A stretch of DNA of 64,000 bases from Candidatus Hydrogenedentota bacterium. Lineage in GTDB: Bacteria > Hydrogenedentota > Hydrogenedentia > Hydrogenedentales > CAILVY01. Shown one piece after another: positions 45,672-54,295 of the stretch. The stretch covers positions 42,492 through 106,491 of the forward strand of contig CAILVY010000067.1 of NCBI GenBank assembly GCA_903837785.1. The letters are read 5' to 3'. The position numbers were made by a program, and so were the translations under genes. The notes under the pieces were generated by a model. The model had not been told where the DNA came from, searched no databases, and worked only from the letters and a program-made list of their open reading frames with translations. How positions within the stretch are numbered: the stretch's first letter is position 1; every line of letters begins with the position of its first letter.

Positions 45672-46796
45672 TCAGCCCCGTTTGGCTCCGCTCCTGCGTT
45701 TCGGCCCCAGAATCATCCGCTTGAACAGCCACAGACCCCCCAGCAGGAGGCCGCTGAGCGCCAGGCCGATGCCCAGCGAAACCCATTGCAGAAGTCGCAT
45801 CATCTCTTGCGCATTCCGTCGCGAAGCGGGCGCGAGGGGATCAGTGCGCTGGCTGGGGAGCGCCAGTGCAGTGTGTTCGGGGGCGGGCAGTTCGATCGGC
45901 GAAGTACCGGCCGGCGCCGCCGCAGCTTCGGGTGTCTGTACGGGGGCCAGGCCGGCCAATCTGGGCCGGGCCGCGGGGGGGACCCTCCTGGCGAGCACCG
46001 GCCGCTCTTGGGGCGCGGACTGGGCGGATGCAGGGGATGGCGGTGACGCATATGCGTCCGGCGTCTCCCGCACCGGTTCCGGAGGGGCCAAGGATGAGGG
46101 CGGTTGAGGCGCTGCCGGGAGGACGTTGCTGCCGCCTCGGGCGGGTTTCAGACCGGCCGACCCGTTACTTGCCTGCCCCGCGAGGCCATCGCCGTACCCG
46201 GGTATCATGCCGCCGATGCCACTATCCAAAGTGGCGCTGGAAGCCGTTGGGGCGCTTGGGGTTGGCGCGGCCGACGCCGCGGGATTCGCGTGGGGGCTGG
46301 CGGGCACGTCAGGCACTGGCGCGGCCGGGTCACCCTCCTTCTCCGCCTCCGGGGCATCCTGGGGCACGGCATTGCCCTCGGGGCTGGCGAAAACCACGTC
46401 CGCGGGCTGCATCGCCTCCGGTGCCTTGTCGCCCTCGCGCGGCGACAAATAGACCACGGCAATTTCCCCGCCTTCGATCGCGCTTTGATTCAGTCCTGCC
46501 ACGATGACCCGGAGCGTGTCGCCCTCCTGACTGAACATGACTTCCTTGTTCGCCGCGGTGGCAACCGAGCCTGAAACTACGTCCAGCACCTCGAAGTCCT
46601 GTGCGCGCACCGACAGCGTGAACTGGAGACTGGCCACCGCCCCCCCCGAACCCCCGGCCAGCAACACGGGCACCGCATAGGCGTCTTCAACCGGCGAAGG
46701 CGGGCCGGCCCATAACGAAGCCGCGTCCACGCGCGCCGCTGTCAGCGAGAGCGTCATAAGCACCGCAGACAGGGATCTCGAGTGAGCACGTGTCAC
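45672..46796 (-). CDS. Cohesin-like domain protein with disordered linker and C-terminal transmembrane anchor
   Basis: Signal peptide, then DAYAVPVLLAGGSGGAVASLQFTLSVRAQDFEVLDVVSGSVATAANKEVMFSQEGDTLRVIVAGLNQSAIEGGEIAVVYL (cohesin pattern), about 180 aa P/A/S-rich linker, then LLQWVSLGIGLALSGLLLGGLWLFKRMILGPKRRSGAKRG. Likely GTG start at 46796. Confidence 0.75.
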   Translation of the reverse strand: MTRAHSRSLSAVLMTLSLTAARVDAASLWAGPPSPVEDAYAVPVLLAGGSGGAVASLQFTLSVRAQDFEVLDVVSGSVATAANKEVMFSQEGDTLRVIVAGLNQSAIEGGEIAVVYLSPREGDKAPEAMQPADVVFASPEGNAVPQDAPEAEKEGDPAAPVPDVPASPHANPAASAAPTPSAPTASSATLDSGIGGMIPGYGDGLAGQASNGSAGLKPARGGSNVLPAAPQPPSSLAPPEPVRETPDAYASPPSPASAQSAPQERPVLARRVPPAARPRLAGLAPVQTPEAAAAPAGTSPIELPAPEHTALALPSQRTDPLAPASRRNAQEMMRLLQWVSLGIGLALSGLLLGGLWLFKRMILGPKRRSGAKRG

Positions 46797-47008
46797 GAAG
46801 CACAGCCCTCCATCATCAACTTTAACACTCCGGGGGCATTTACGCAACGAAGCGGTTGGGGGGAAGGGAAGTTCCTCCCAAGACCTCACGAATATCCCCC
46901 GCCCGATAGCCGGAGTTTATGCTGCTCGAAATGGATAGAATCAAGGAAAACGGCGGCGTGCATCCCGGTTATGAGGGATTTATGGTCGTGTTTTGGGTGC
47001 CACGGGGA

Positions 47009-47037
47009 TTGACACGGTGTCTTACCTGTGATAAGCT
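47009..47037 (+). promoter_or_regulatory. Predicted sigma70 promoter with extended -10
   Basis: TTGACA (47009-47014), 17-nt spacer ending TGA, TAAGCT (47032-47037), 27 nt before the ATG at 47065. Confidence 0.6.
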
Positions 47038-47064
47038 AGAAATGCACGCAGAGGGAATGGCCGG

Positions 47065-47529
47065 ATGTTTGCAGAGGCGGGAAAGTGTCTCCTCGTGGTG
47101 GTCCTCGCGTTCGGAAGCGTTGCGGGACCGGGGGGCATCTTGTCTCAGCTGGATGCCGCGGTGCCGGACCCGGGCGTGGATTTCCGCAACCTCCAGATAG
47201 CCTTCGAACGGATGCTGCACTCGAATGCGGATGTCAATGCCGACGGCGTCGTGAATGTACTGGATGTGCAGCGCATGCTGAGTCAGGCGCGCCACACGAA
47301 AGCGCCGGTCGTGCCGCCGGCAGCGACGGACGAGCAGTTTCCTTGCCTGATCTCGCAATCGCAGGATTTTGTGGTTTCCCTGGAAGGCCGCCGCGGCGTT
47401 GCGCTGATGGGCGCCGCGCCGAACCCGGGTCGGGGCATCAACCTGCCGATTGTCGAATTGACGTCTTCCACAAAGACGGTTCGATACACGTTTTGTCTGA
47501 TATCCAAAGCGCCGCCCGTTACGGCGTAA
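47065..47529 (+). CDS. Small secreted protein with dockerin-like Ca-binding repeat
   Basis: MFAEAGKCLLVVVLAFGSVAGPGGILSQLDAA...LQIAFERMLHSNADVNADGVVNVLDVQRMLSQA (D-x-N-x-D-G-x-x-N-x-x-D dockerin/EF loop). Confidence 0.7.
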   Translation: MFAEAGKCLLVVVLAFGSVAGPGGILSQLDAAVPDPGVDFRNLQIAFERMLHSNADVNADGVVNVLDVQRMLSQARHTKAPVVPPAATDEQFPCLISQSQDFVVSLEGRRGVALMGAAPNPGRGINLPIVELTSSTKTVRYTFCLISKAPPVTA

Positions 47530-47677
47530 CCGCCTGCCTTCCGTCAAATAGGGAGAGGTCGAGAACGTTTTGCGGTATCAGAAGCGATGAGGCGCGAGCG
47601 GTATTGCGCTTTGCCGCACGAGAGAGAGCGAGGGAACTTGAGGCCGAGGAACGGCCTGAAACCTTAGGAGAGTCCTC

Positions 47678-50600
47678 ATGAGAATCCGACACGTCCTTAT
47701 TGCGCTGGCCTTGGCCATGACCGGCATCTTCGGGGTGGCGGCGCCGAGCCAGGCGCAGGGAGCCCCCTGCCCCCTGCCCGATGACCCGGTCGTGTTAATC
47801 CAATTGATCTGGCCGATCGTGGACACAAACAGCGACGGCGGCCTCTCAATGGCGGAGGTTCAGGCGTTGTATCCGCTTGAGCCGCAGTACTTCAGTCTGG
47901 TCGACTCGAACCACGATGGCAGCGTCTCACTGGCGGAACTGCTGGCGCTGGTGCCGGTCCTGCAAGCCTTGCTCCCGGACGGGATCCTGAGCTTGATCGA
48001 CGTGAACGGCAACGGCGTCATCGAGTATGCGGAAGTCAGCGAGTATGCGACCGCAGCGCAGTTCGATGCGCTGGATGCCAACAACAACGGCGTGCTGGAT
48101 TGCTTCGATGTTGGCGACGCGCCGCCGGGTGAGGGCGAAGGCGAGGGTGAACCCGTGGAGTGTCCGCCGACCCGGCTGATACTGGCCCATTTCTTTGCGA
48201 TAGACGCGGATCATGACGCGGCCGTCACGTTGACTGAGTACAACGACTACGCGGGGATGTTCGGCGCGGTCTGGCCCGCCGCGGATCCGCTATTTCCGCT
48301 TGCAGACGCCAACGGCGACGGCAAACTGAGCCTCGATGAGTTGCTTCCGATCGCGGGGGCCTGTGGCCTCGACATTCCGCCCTTCTGCCCGCTGCCGGAA
48401 GATCCTCTTCCGCTGATCGCGTTGGCGATATCCGCGGTGGACTCCAACGGCAACGCCGGTATTGAGAAGGCGGAGTTGATCGCCGCGGTTCCGGACATTG
48501 AAGCGCTCCTGGCCGACTCGGGTGCATCATTGGACCTCGTGTATGCCCTGCTCGATGTGAACGGCGACGGCAAACTGGATCTGGCCGAGCTGAATCCCGG
48601 GGCGTTTCCCTTTCCAACCCTGATTCCCGTGGAGACGGACCTGGTGGCCTATCTTGACAAGAATGGCAATCGCCTGATCGAGCCGTTTGAAGTCGCTCCC
48701 TATGTCTCGGCGGAACTCTTCGGCCGACTGGACAAGAACGCGAACGGGGCGATTGACTGCGGCGACCTGTCGGACGTGACGCCGCCCGGAGAAGGGGAAG
48801 GCGAAGGCGAGATTGAACTGCCCTGCCCCTTGCCCAACGACCTGCTCGCACTGCTGGGACTCGTGATGCCCATCATCGACAGCGACGGCGATGGCGGCAT
48901 TTCTCAGGCCGAGGTCCGGGTGATCGTTCCGAACATTGACGAGTTGATCCAGGCCTATTTTGGCAGCATCAATCTGAACACGGTCTACGCCGTCGCCGAT
49001 TCGGACCACGACGGCGCGATCGATGTGCCCGCGGAAGTGATTCCGTGGATGGCCTATCTCCCCGGCAACTGGTTTGAGTACCTCATTGACACGAACGGCG
49101 ACGGCCTGGTGCAGTTCTCAGAGCTCTCGGCGTACGTGACGGCGGATCAGTATGCGTCCATCGACGCCAATGGCAACGGCGTGCTGGACTGCGGTGATTT
49201 GCCGCCCGTGCCGGGAGAAGGCGAAGGCGAAGGCGAGCCGCCCATCTTCTGCCCGCTGCCCAATGATCCGGCGCCGTTGCTGGCGTTGATCATCTCCGCC
49301 GTGGATACGAATGATGACGGCGGGGCGGACAAGGCCGAGATCCTCGCGGCCATTCCCAACATCAACGATCTCTTCGAAGGTTCTGGTTTTACGTTTGACA
49401 CCGTCTTTGGACTTATGGACAGCAACCGGGACGGCAAACTGGTCCTGGAGGAATTCCTCCCGTTCCTGCCCATGATTTCGAACGATCTGATTTCGGAAGT
49501 GGACACAAACGGCAACGGCGTGCTGGAGCCCGGCGAATTGACGCCGTATATCTCGGAAGCGCAGTTCAGCCTGCTCGATGTGAATGGCAACGGCGTGATC
49601 GACTGCGGTGATCTGGGGCCCATTCCGGGTGAAGGCGAAGGCGAGGGTGAACCCGGCGGGTATTGTCCGTTGCCTGGCGATCCCCTTCCCGTGCTGGTGC
49701 TCGTCATCGACGCGGTGGACAGCAACGACAACGGCGGGGTGGATCAGGCCGAGATTCTCGCCCTGGTTCCGGACATCAATGAGCTGCTCGCCCCGTACGG
49801 CTTCACGTTGGAGACGGCGTTCACGCTGCTGGACGCCAACGGCGACGACAAGCTGACGCTGGAAGAGTTCCAGCCGTTCTTGTCACTGATTCCGGGCGAC
49901 CTTGTCCCGTACCTGGACAGCAACGGCGATCGGGTAATCGAATTCGCCGAAGTTTCCGGCTATGTCACGGCGGATCAATTTGCCCAGCTCGACGCCAACG
50001 GCAACGGCGTAATCGATTGCGAGGATCTCCCCACGCTGCCCGGCGAAGGCGAGGGCGAAGGCGAACTGCCGCCCTGCCCCCTGCCGGACAACCCCGTCAT
50101 GCTCATCAACCTGCTGTGGCCGCTGATGGACACGAACGGCGACGGCGGCGTATCGATCGAGGAGATCAATGCCTTCGCCCCGGGGATTACACCCGACATC
50201 TTCGCCCTGGCGGATCAGAACCACGACGGCCTGATTACGCTGGAAGAAGTGCAGGTGATTCTGCCGGTCGTGATCCCGATGACCTTTGCGCCCATGGACG
50301 CGAATGGCGATCACGTGCTGCAGTTCAGCGAAGTGGAGTATTACATCACCTTCGAGTTGTTCACGCTGATGGACCAGAACGGGAACGGCGTGATTGACTG
50401 CGGCGACCTGCCTTCCGACCCCGGCGAGGGAGAGGGCGAAGTGATTCCGCCCTGCCCGCTTCCCTTGAATCAGGACGAGCAGCTCGATTTCCTGTGGCTC
50501 CTGCTGGACCTTGACCGCGACGGCGGCCTCTCGCTGGCCGAGATCCAGGCCTTCAGTCCGCTGGTCACCGCGGACATGTTCGCCATGATCGATGCGAACG

Positions 50601-51739
50601 GAGACGGGCTTATCGCCCAGGACGAGATCGTCGGCGCGATGTATCCGCTGACAATGCTGTGCAAGTGCGGCGTCCCGAGCTTCCCCTTTGACGCCAACGG
50701 CGACGGCGTGCTTCAGTACGAGGAACTGTCGCCGTACATCTCCCGGGACGTCTTTGCGGACCTTGACGGGAACGGCAACGGGGTCATCGACGGGTGCGAC
50801 CCGACCGGACCGCCGGACGACGGCGAAGGCGAGCCCCTGCCGGGCGGCCTGCTGCCCATGCTCGTCGACCTGTTCCCGCTCGTGGACGCGAACGGCGATG
50901 GCAGCATTTCGCTGGAAGAGCTGCAAGCCTTTGTTCCCGTGCCCCCGGAAATGTTTGCGCGCGTGGACGCGAACGGCGACGGCCTCTTGTCGCTGGACGA
51001 GATCCAGGCCGCGGTCGGCGGCGGTTACGGCGGGGGTGAGCCGGTGCTCACCCTGGCCCGCGAGGTTTCCGGCTTCGGCTATTACACCCCGGGCTCCGTG
51101 CTCGATGTTACGCTCGTGCTGGACAAGGTCCGGATGGGCACCGTCGCCGCACTGGGCTTGTGGGAGCAACTGCCCGACGGATGGACAGTGGCCGAGGTCG
51201 TGAACAACGGCGGCGCCGTTTCGCAGCCGGACCCGGGCGCCGGCGGCCGCATTGAGTTCGCGTGGCTTGACGCGCCGGCCTTCCCTGCACAGGTTGTCTA
51301 TCGCGTCAATGTTCCCGCGGATGCCGCGGGTGATGCGGCCATCATTGGACAGGCCGTGTATCGCAGTTCGTTCAGCGTGGAGTTGAGCACCGACTTGATT
51401 GCGACGGCCCTGACCACGAATCCGGGACCGGCCGCGCAGCACAGTGCGGACTATGATCACGACTGGTCGATTTCGCTCTCCGAGATCCTCCGCGTCATCC
51501 AGCTCTTCAACCTCGATGGCTATCAGTGCGGTGATGGAACGGAGGATGGTTTCGCGCCGTTCCCGGGCCGGACCGACTGCACGCCGCACGCGGGCGACTA
51601 CATCACGCAGGACTGGAACATCGACTTGTCCGAACTGCTGCGCATGATCCAGTTGTTCAACGCGCCGGGACGCGCCTATCACGCCCTGGCGGGAACGGAA
51701 GACGGGTTCTCGCCCGGAACCTTCGCGCTGATGCACTAG
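47678..51739 (+). CDS. 1353-aa secreted tandem EF-hand repeat protein with GEGEGEGE linkers and C-terminal dockerin-like tandem
   Basis: Signal peptide; about nine modules, mostly beginning CPLPxDP, most with paired DxNxDG EF-hand loops (e.g. DTNDDGGADKAE, DSNRDGKLVLEE, DTNGNGVLEPGE, DVNGNGVIDCGD), mostly separated by (GE)3-4; C-terminus DYDHDWSISLSEILRVIQLFN...DYITQDWNIDLSELLRMIQLFN. Confidence 0.9.
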   Translation: MRIRHVLIALALAMTGIFGVAAPSQAQGAPCPLPDDPVVLIQLIWPIVDTNSDGGLSMAEVQALYPLEPQYFSLVDSNHDGSVSLAELLALVPVLQALLPDGILSLIDVNGNGVIEYAEVSEYATAAQFDALDANNNGVLDCFDVGDAPPGEGEGEGEPVECPPTRLILAHFFAIDADHDAAVTLTEYNDYAGMFGAVWPAADPLFPLADANGDGKLSLDELLPIAGACGLDIPPFCPLPEDPLPLIALAISAVDSNGNAGIEKAELIAAVPDIEALLADSGASLDLVYALLDVNGDGKLDLAELNPGAFPFPTLIPVETDLVAYLDKNGNRLIEPFEVAPYVSAELFGRLDKNANGAIDCGDLSDVTPPGEGEGEGEIELPCPLPNDLLALLGLVMPIIDSDGDGGISQAEVRVIVPNIDELIQAYFGSINLNTVYAVADSDHDGAIDVPAEVIPWMAYLPGNWFEYLIDTNGDGLVQFSELSAYVTADQYASIDANGNGVLDCGDLPPVPGEGEGEGEPPIFCPLPNDPAPLLALIISAVDTNDDGGADKAEILAAIPNINDLFEGSGFTFDTVFGLMDSNRDGKLVLEEFLPFLPMISNDLISEVDTNGNGVLEPGELTPYISEAQFSLLDVNGNGVIDCGDLGPIPGEGEGEGEPGGYCPLPGDPLPVLVLVIDAVDSNDNGGVDQAEILALVPDINELLAPYGFTLETAFTLLDANGDDKLTLEEFQPFLSLIPGDLVPYLDSNGDRVIEFAEVSGYVTADQFAQLDANGNGVIDCEDLPTLPGEGEGEGELPPCPLPDNPVMLINLLWPLMDTNGDGGVSIEEINAFAPGITPDIFALADQNHDGLITLEEVQVILPVVIPMTFAPMDANGDHVLQFSEVEYYITFELFTLMDQNGNGVIDCGDLPSDPGEGEGEVIPPCPLPLNQDEQLDFLWLLLDLDRDGGLSLAEIQAFSPLVTADMFAMIDANGDGLIAQDEIVGAMYPLTMLCKCGVPSFPFDANGDGVLQYEELSPYISRDVFADLDGNGNGVIDGCDPTGPPDDGEGEPLPGGLLPMLVDLFPLVDANGDGSISLEELQAFVPVPPEMFARVDANGDGLLSLDEIQAAVGGGYGGGEPVLTLAREVSGFGYYTPGSVLDVTLVLDKVRMGTVAALGLWEQLPDGWTVAEVVNNGGAVSQPDPGAGGRIEFAWLDAPAFPAQVVYRVNVPADAAGDAAIIGQAVYRSSFSVELSTDLIATALTTNPGPAAQHSADYDHDWSISLSEILRVIQLFNLDGYQCGDGTEDGFAPFPGRTDCTPHAGDYITQDWNIDLSELLRMIQLFNAPGRAYHALAGTEDGFSPGTFALMH
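47768..51030 (+). repeat. Tandem protein-coding repeats (EF-hand modules, roughly 350-400 bp each)
   Basis: Recurrent CTGCCC...GGCGAAGGCGAGGGCGAAGGCGA boundaries and recurrent GACGCCAACGGCAACGGCGT motifs. Confidence 0.85.
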
Positions 51740-51759
51740 GCAGTGCCAGTATCCCCGCG

Positions 51760-51790
51760 GGGCGGCGAGGCTTCGAGCTTCGCCGCCCCG
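51760..51790. terminator. Terminator-like hairpin
   Basis: GGGGCGGCGAgGC-TTCGA-GCtTCGCCGCCCC after the EF-hand gene stop; near-perfect 12-bp arms, followed by GTTGTCTT. Confidence 0.6.
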
Positions 51791-51853
51791 TTGTCTTCGC
51801 GGCGCCGGCGGCATACACTGGAAACCCGGCGGCCCCGGTTGGAGAGTATCGAG

Positions 51854-52207
51854 ATGATGGACGAAGACCTGGAAGCGACCTGCGCGGTGTTGAAGGACCA
51901 GTGGTCCGTCCGCCCCCCGGCGGTGGCGGACGCGGATCTCAACTGGGAATTGTTGATTGAAGCCCTGGCCGAGCGCATCGCAATCCTCCTCGAAGAGAAT
52001 CCCCGGAAACTGCTCACCGCCTTGTACGTGCTCGATATCGCGGAGTGGCGTTTCAAGGAAGCGATGACGGGACCGACCCTCCAGGCCCGGGCGCGGTCGC
52101 TCGCCCAGACAATTCTGGAACGCGAGACGGAGAAGATCAGGACACGGCGAAAATACGCGGGGCAGGCGAGGCAGGGCATCACGGACGAATCGCGGCGGGG
52201 CCGGTAA
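51854..52207 (+). CDS. Small hypothetical protein, predicted all-alpha
   Basis: MMDEDLEATCAVLKDQWSVRPPAVADADLNWELLIEALAERIAILLEENPRKLLTALYVLDIAEWRFKEAMTGPTLQARARSLAQTILERETEKIRTRRKYAGQ: helix- and charge-rich. Similar in style to short planctomycete/Hydrogenedentes ORFs. Confidence 0.7.
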   Translation: MMDEDLEATCAVLKDQWSVRPPAVADADLNWELLIEALAERIAILLEENPRKLLTALYVLDIAEWRFKEAMTGPTLQARARSLAQTILERETEKIRTRRKYAGQARQGITDESRRGR

Positions 52208-52279
52208 AAACGGCGGCCGCGCCGGCGCCGGACAGCGCCTCCGCTGGCAGGCCGGGACAAAATGGCCGTTGCCCCCGCG

Positions 52280-52288
52280 TGCTATAAT
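52280..52288 (+). promoter_or_regulatory. Extended -10 promoter element TGcTATAAT
   Basis: Perfect TGnTATAAT about 27 nt upstream of the start at 52315/52318; the -35 is weak. Confidence 0.45.
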
Positions 52289-52314
52289 CAGGCTGGAGCT
52301 GCAAGGGAGCCAGA

Positions 52315-54285
52315 GTGATGCGCAGGACTCGGACACTGGCTATCGGGGCGCTGCTCTTGCTGTGCGCCACCGCGTGGAGCGAGCAGGACTTCATCGTGAT
52401 GATTCCGATGCGGGACGGCGTCCATCTGCGCGCGCGGGTCCGGGTGCCCGACGGGCCGGGTTCCTGGCCGGTGCTGTTGACGCGCACGCCGAATGAAGAC
52501 GCCGACCTCACGTGGAATCTCTTTGGCGATTACTACAAGACCGGATTCGCGCTGGTCAATCAAAGCACCCGCGGGCGCTTTGGCTCCGAAGGGGCCGACG
52601 ATCCGTTGTTCCTGAACGATGGCTGGGGTGAGCGCCAGGACGGCTATGACACCACGGCGTGGATTCTGCAGCAGCCCTGGTGCAACGGCAAGATTGGCGC
52701 CTTCGGGGGATCGGCCCGCGGCGCCCTCGTGAATATGCTGGCGGGGGCCGGCGCGCCCGGACTCTCCGCCGAATTCGTGTGGATGTCGATGGCGGACCTG
52801 TATCGGGGCACCCTCTATTATGGAGGCGCCTGGGAGTTGAACGAGAGCACCCGGTGGTACGCCCCCTACGGCGTCAATACGCTTCAGCGGGTGCTCGAAC
52901 ATCCCACATACGACACGTTCTGGCGCGGCTTCGACATCAGCACCCGTCAGCATCTGCGCGATCATCCCGTGCTGCTCGGCGCCGGGTGGTACGACACGTA
53001 CTTCAAGAACTCGATCGACAACTGGCGCTCGCTGCGCGAACACGGCGGCCCCATGGCCCGCGAACACTCGAAACTGGTGCTCCTGCTGTGGGCGCACAAA
53101 AATGCCGGCGAGTGGGCGGGGATGCCCTGGCCGGCGGCGGCCGGGGCCGTGCCCGAGCCTTACGGCTACAAGCATTTCTTCGACCACTACATGCTGGGCG
53201 TGGACAATGGCTACGACCGCCTACCGCGCGTGTGTTACTACATGATGGGCGACTTCGAGGACGCGGGCGCCGCGGGCAATGAATTCCGATATGTGGAGGA
53301 TTGGCCCCCGCCCTCTTGGACCGCGCCGCTCTATCTTCACGCGGATCACGTGCTGCGTCAGCAGCTTCCGGCGCCCGGCGCCGCGCCGATGGCCTATGCG
53401 TATGACCCCGCGAACCCCGTCCCGACGATCGGCGGGGCCACGCACTACCTCATCAATGGGGTGGGTCCCGGCAGTTTCGATCAGCAATCGCTGGAAGGCC
53501 GCTCCGACGTCCTTGTGTTTACGACGGAGCCGCTCGCCTCGCCCGTGGAGATTGCCGGGCCGGTATCCGTGACGCTGTGGGCGTCGTCGGACTGCGCGGA
53601 CACGGATTTCACGGCGAAACTCACGGACGTCTATCCGGACGGGCGCTCCATCATCCTCCGGGACGGGATTGTCCGCGCGCCGTTCCGCGATTCGCTCGAG
53701 TCGCCCACGCCGCTGGTTCCCGGGAGAATCTATGAATTCACGATTGATCTATGGCACGCGGCCATCGCCTTCAACACGGGACATCGGATTCGCGTGGCCA
53801 TTTCCTCGAGCAACTATCCGCGATTTGAGGCCAACCCGAACACCGGAGAAGCCCCGGCCGAGTCGCACGCCGTCACGCGCGTTGCGCACAACACCCTCTA
53901 TCTCGACAAGGCGCATCCCTCGCGGATTCACCTGCCGCTGATTGGGCCGGACAGCGATGGCGACGGCGCGCCCGACTACGGCGATGCGTTTCCTGTGCGC
54001 GCAGACGAACAATGGGACGTGGACGGCGACGGAATGGGCGACGTCTTCGAACAGCGCATCGTGGATGCCCAGCCCGATGACCCGGTTGCGGACATTGATC
54101 AGGTTCTGCCGGCCTCGGATTTCGACGGGGACGGAAAGTCCAATCTTGAGGAATTCCTGGCGCGGACGGACCCCGCGGATCATTCCAGTTATCTTCCGGC
54201 CGCCGGAAGCATGGCGCTGTGCGCCTTGGCCATGCTTCTCCTGTGCCACGGATGGCGGCGGGCCTCCCGTCTGCCGGGAACGTAG
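52315..54285 (+). CDS. CocE/NonD-type (X-Pro dipeptidyl-peptidase S15-like) hydrolase with TSP3-like Ca-binding repeats and C-terminal TM tail
   Basis: VMIPMRDGVHLRARVRVPDG, NQSTRGRFGSEG, DTTAWILQQPWCNGKIGAFGGSARGALVNMLAGA; DSDGDGAPDYGDAFPV...DVDGDGMGDVFEQR...DFDGDGKSNLEEFLARTDPADHSSYLPAAGSMALCALAMLLLCHGWRRASRLPGT. Confidence 0.9.
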   Translation: MMRRTRTLAIGALLLLCATAWSEQDFIVMIPMRDGVHLRARVRVPDGPGSWPVLLTRTPNEDADLTWNLFGDYYKTGFALVNQSTRGRFGSEGADDPLFLNDGWGERQDGYDTTAWILQQPWCNGKIGAFGGSARGALVNMLAGAGAPGLSAEFVWMSMADLYRGTLYYGGAWELNESTRWYAPYGVNTLQRVLEHPTYDTFWRGFDISTRQHLRDHPVLLGAGWYDTYFKNSIDNWRSLREHGGPMAREHSKLVLLLWAHKNAGEWAGMPWPAAAGAVPEPYGYKHFFDHYMLGVDNGYDRLPRVCYYMMGDFEDAGAAGNEFRYVEDWPPPSWTAPLYLHADHVLRQQLPAPGAAPMAYAYDPANPVPTIGGATHYLINGVGPGSFDQQSLEGRSDVLVFTTEPLASPVEIAGPVSVTLWASSDCADTDFTAKLTDVYPDGRSIILRDGIVRAPFRDSLESPTPLVPGRIYEFTIDLWHAAIAFNTGHRIRVAISSSNYPRFEANPNTGEAPAESHAVTRVAHNTLYLDKAHPSRIHLPLIGPDSDGDGAPDYGDAFPVRADEQWDVDGDGMGDVFEQRIVDAQPDDPVADIDQVLPASDFDGDGKSNLEEFLARTDPADHSSYLPAAGSMALCALAMLLLCHGWRRASRLPGT

Positions 54286-54295
54286 CCCCAGCAGC

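Noticed and set aside
49883-52336. 817-aa minus-strand ORF
   Set aside because: Antisense to the EF-hand repeat gene; no recognisable motifs.
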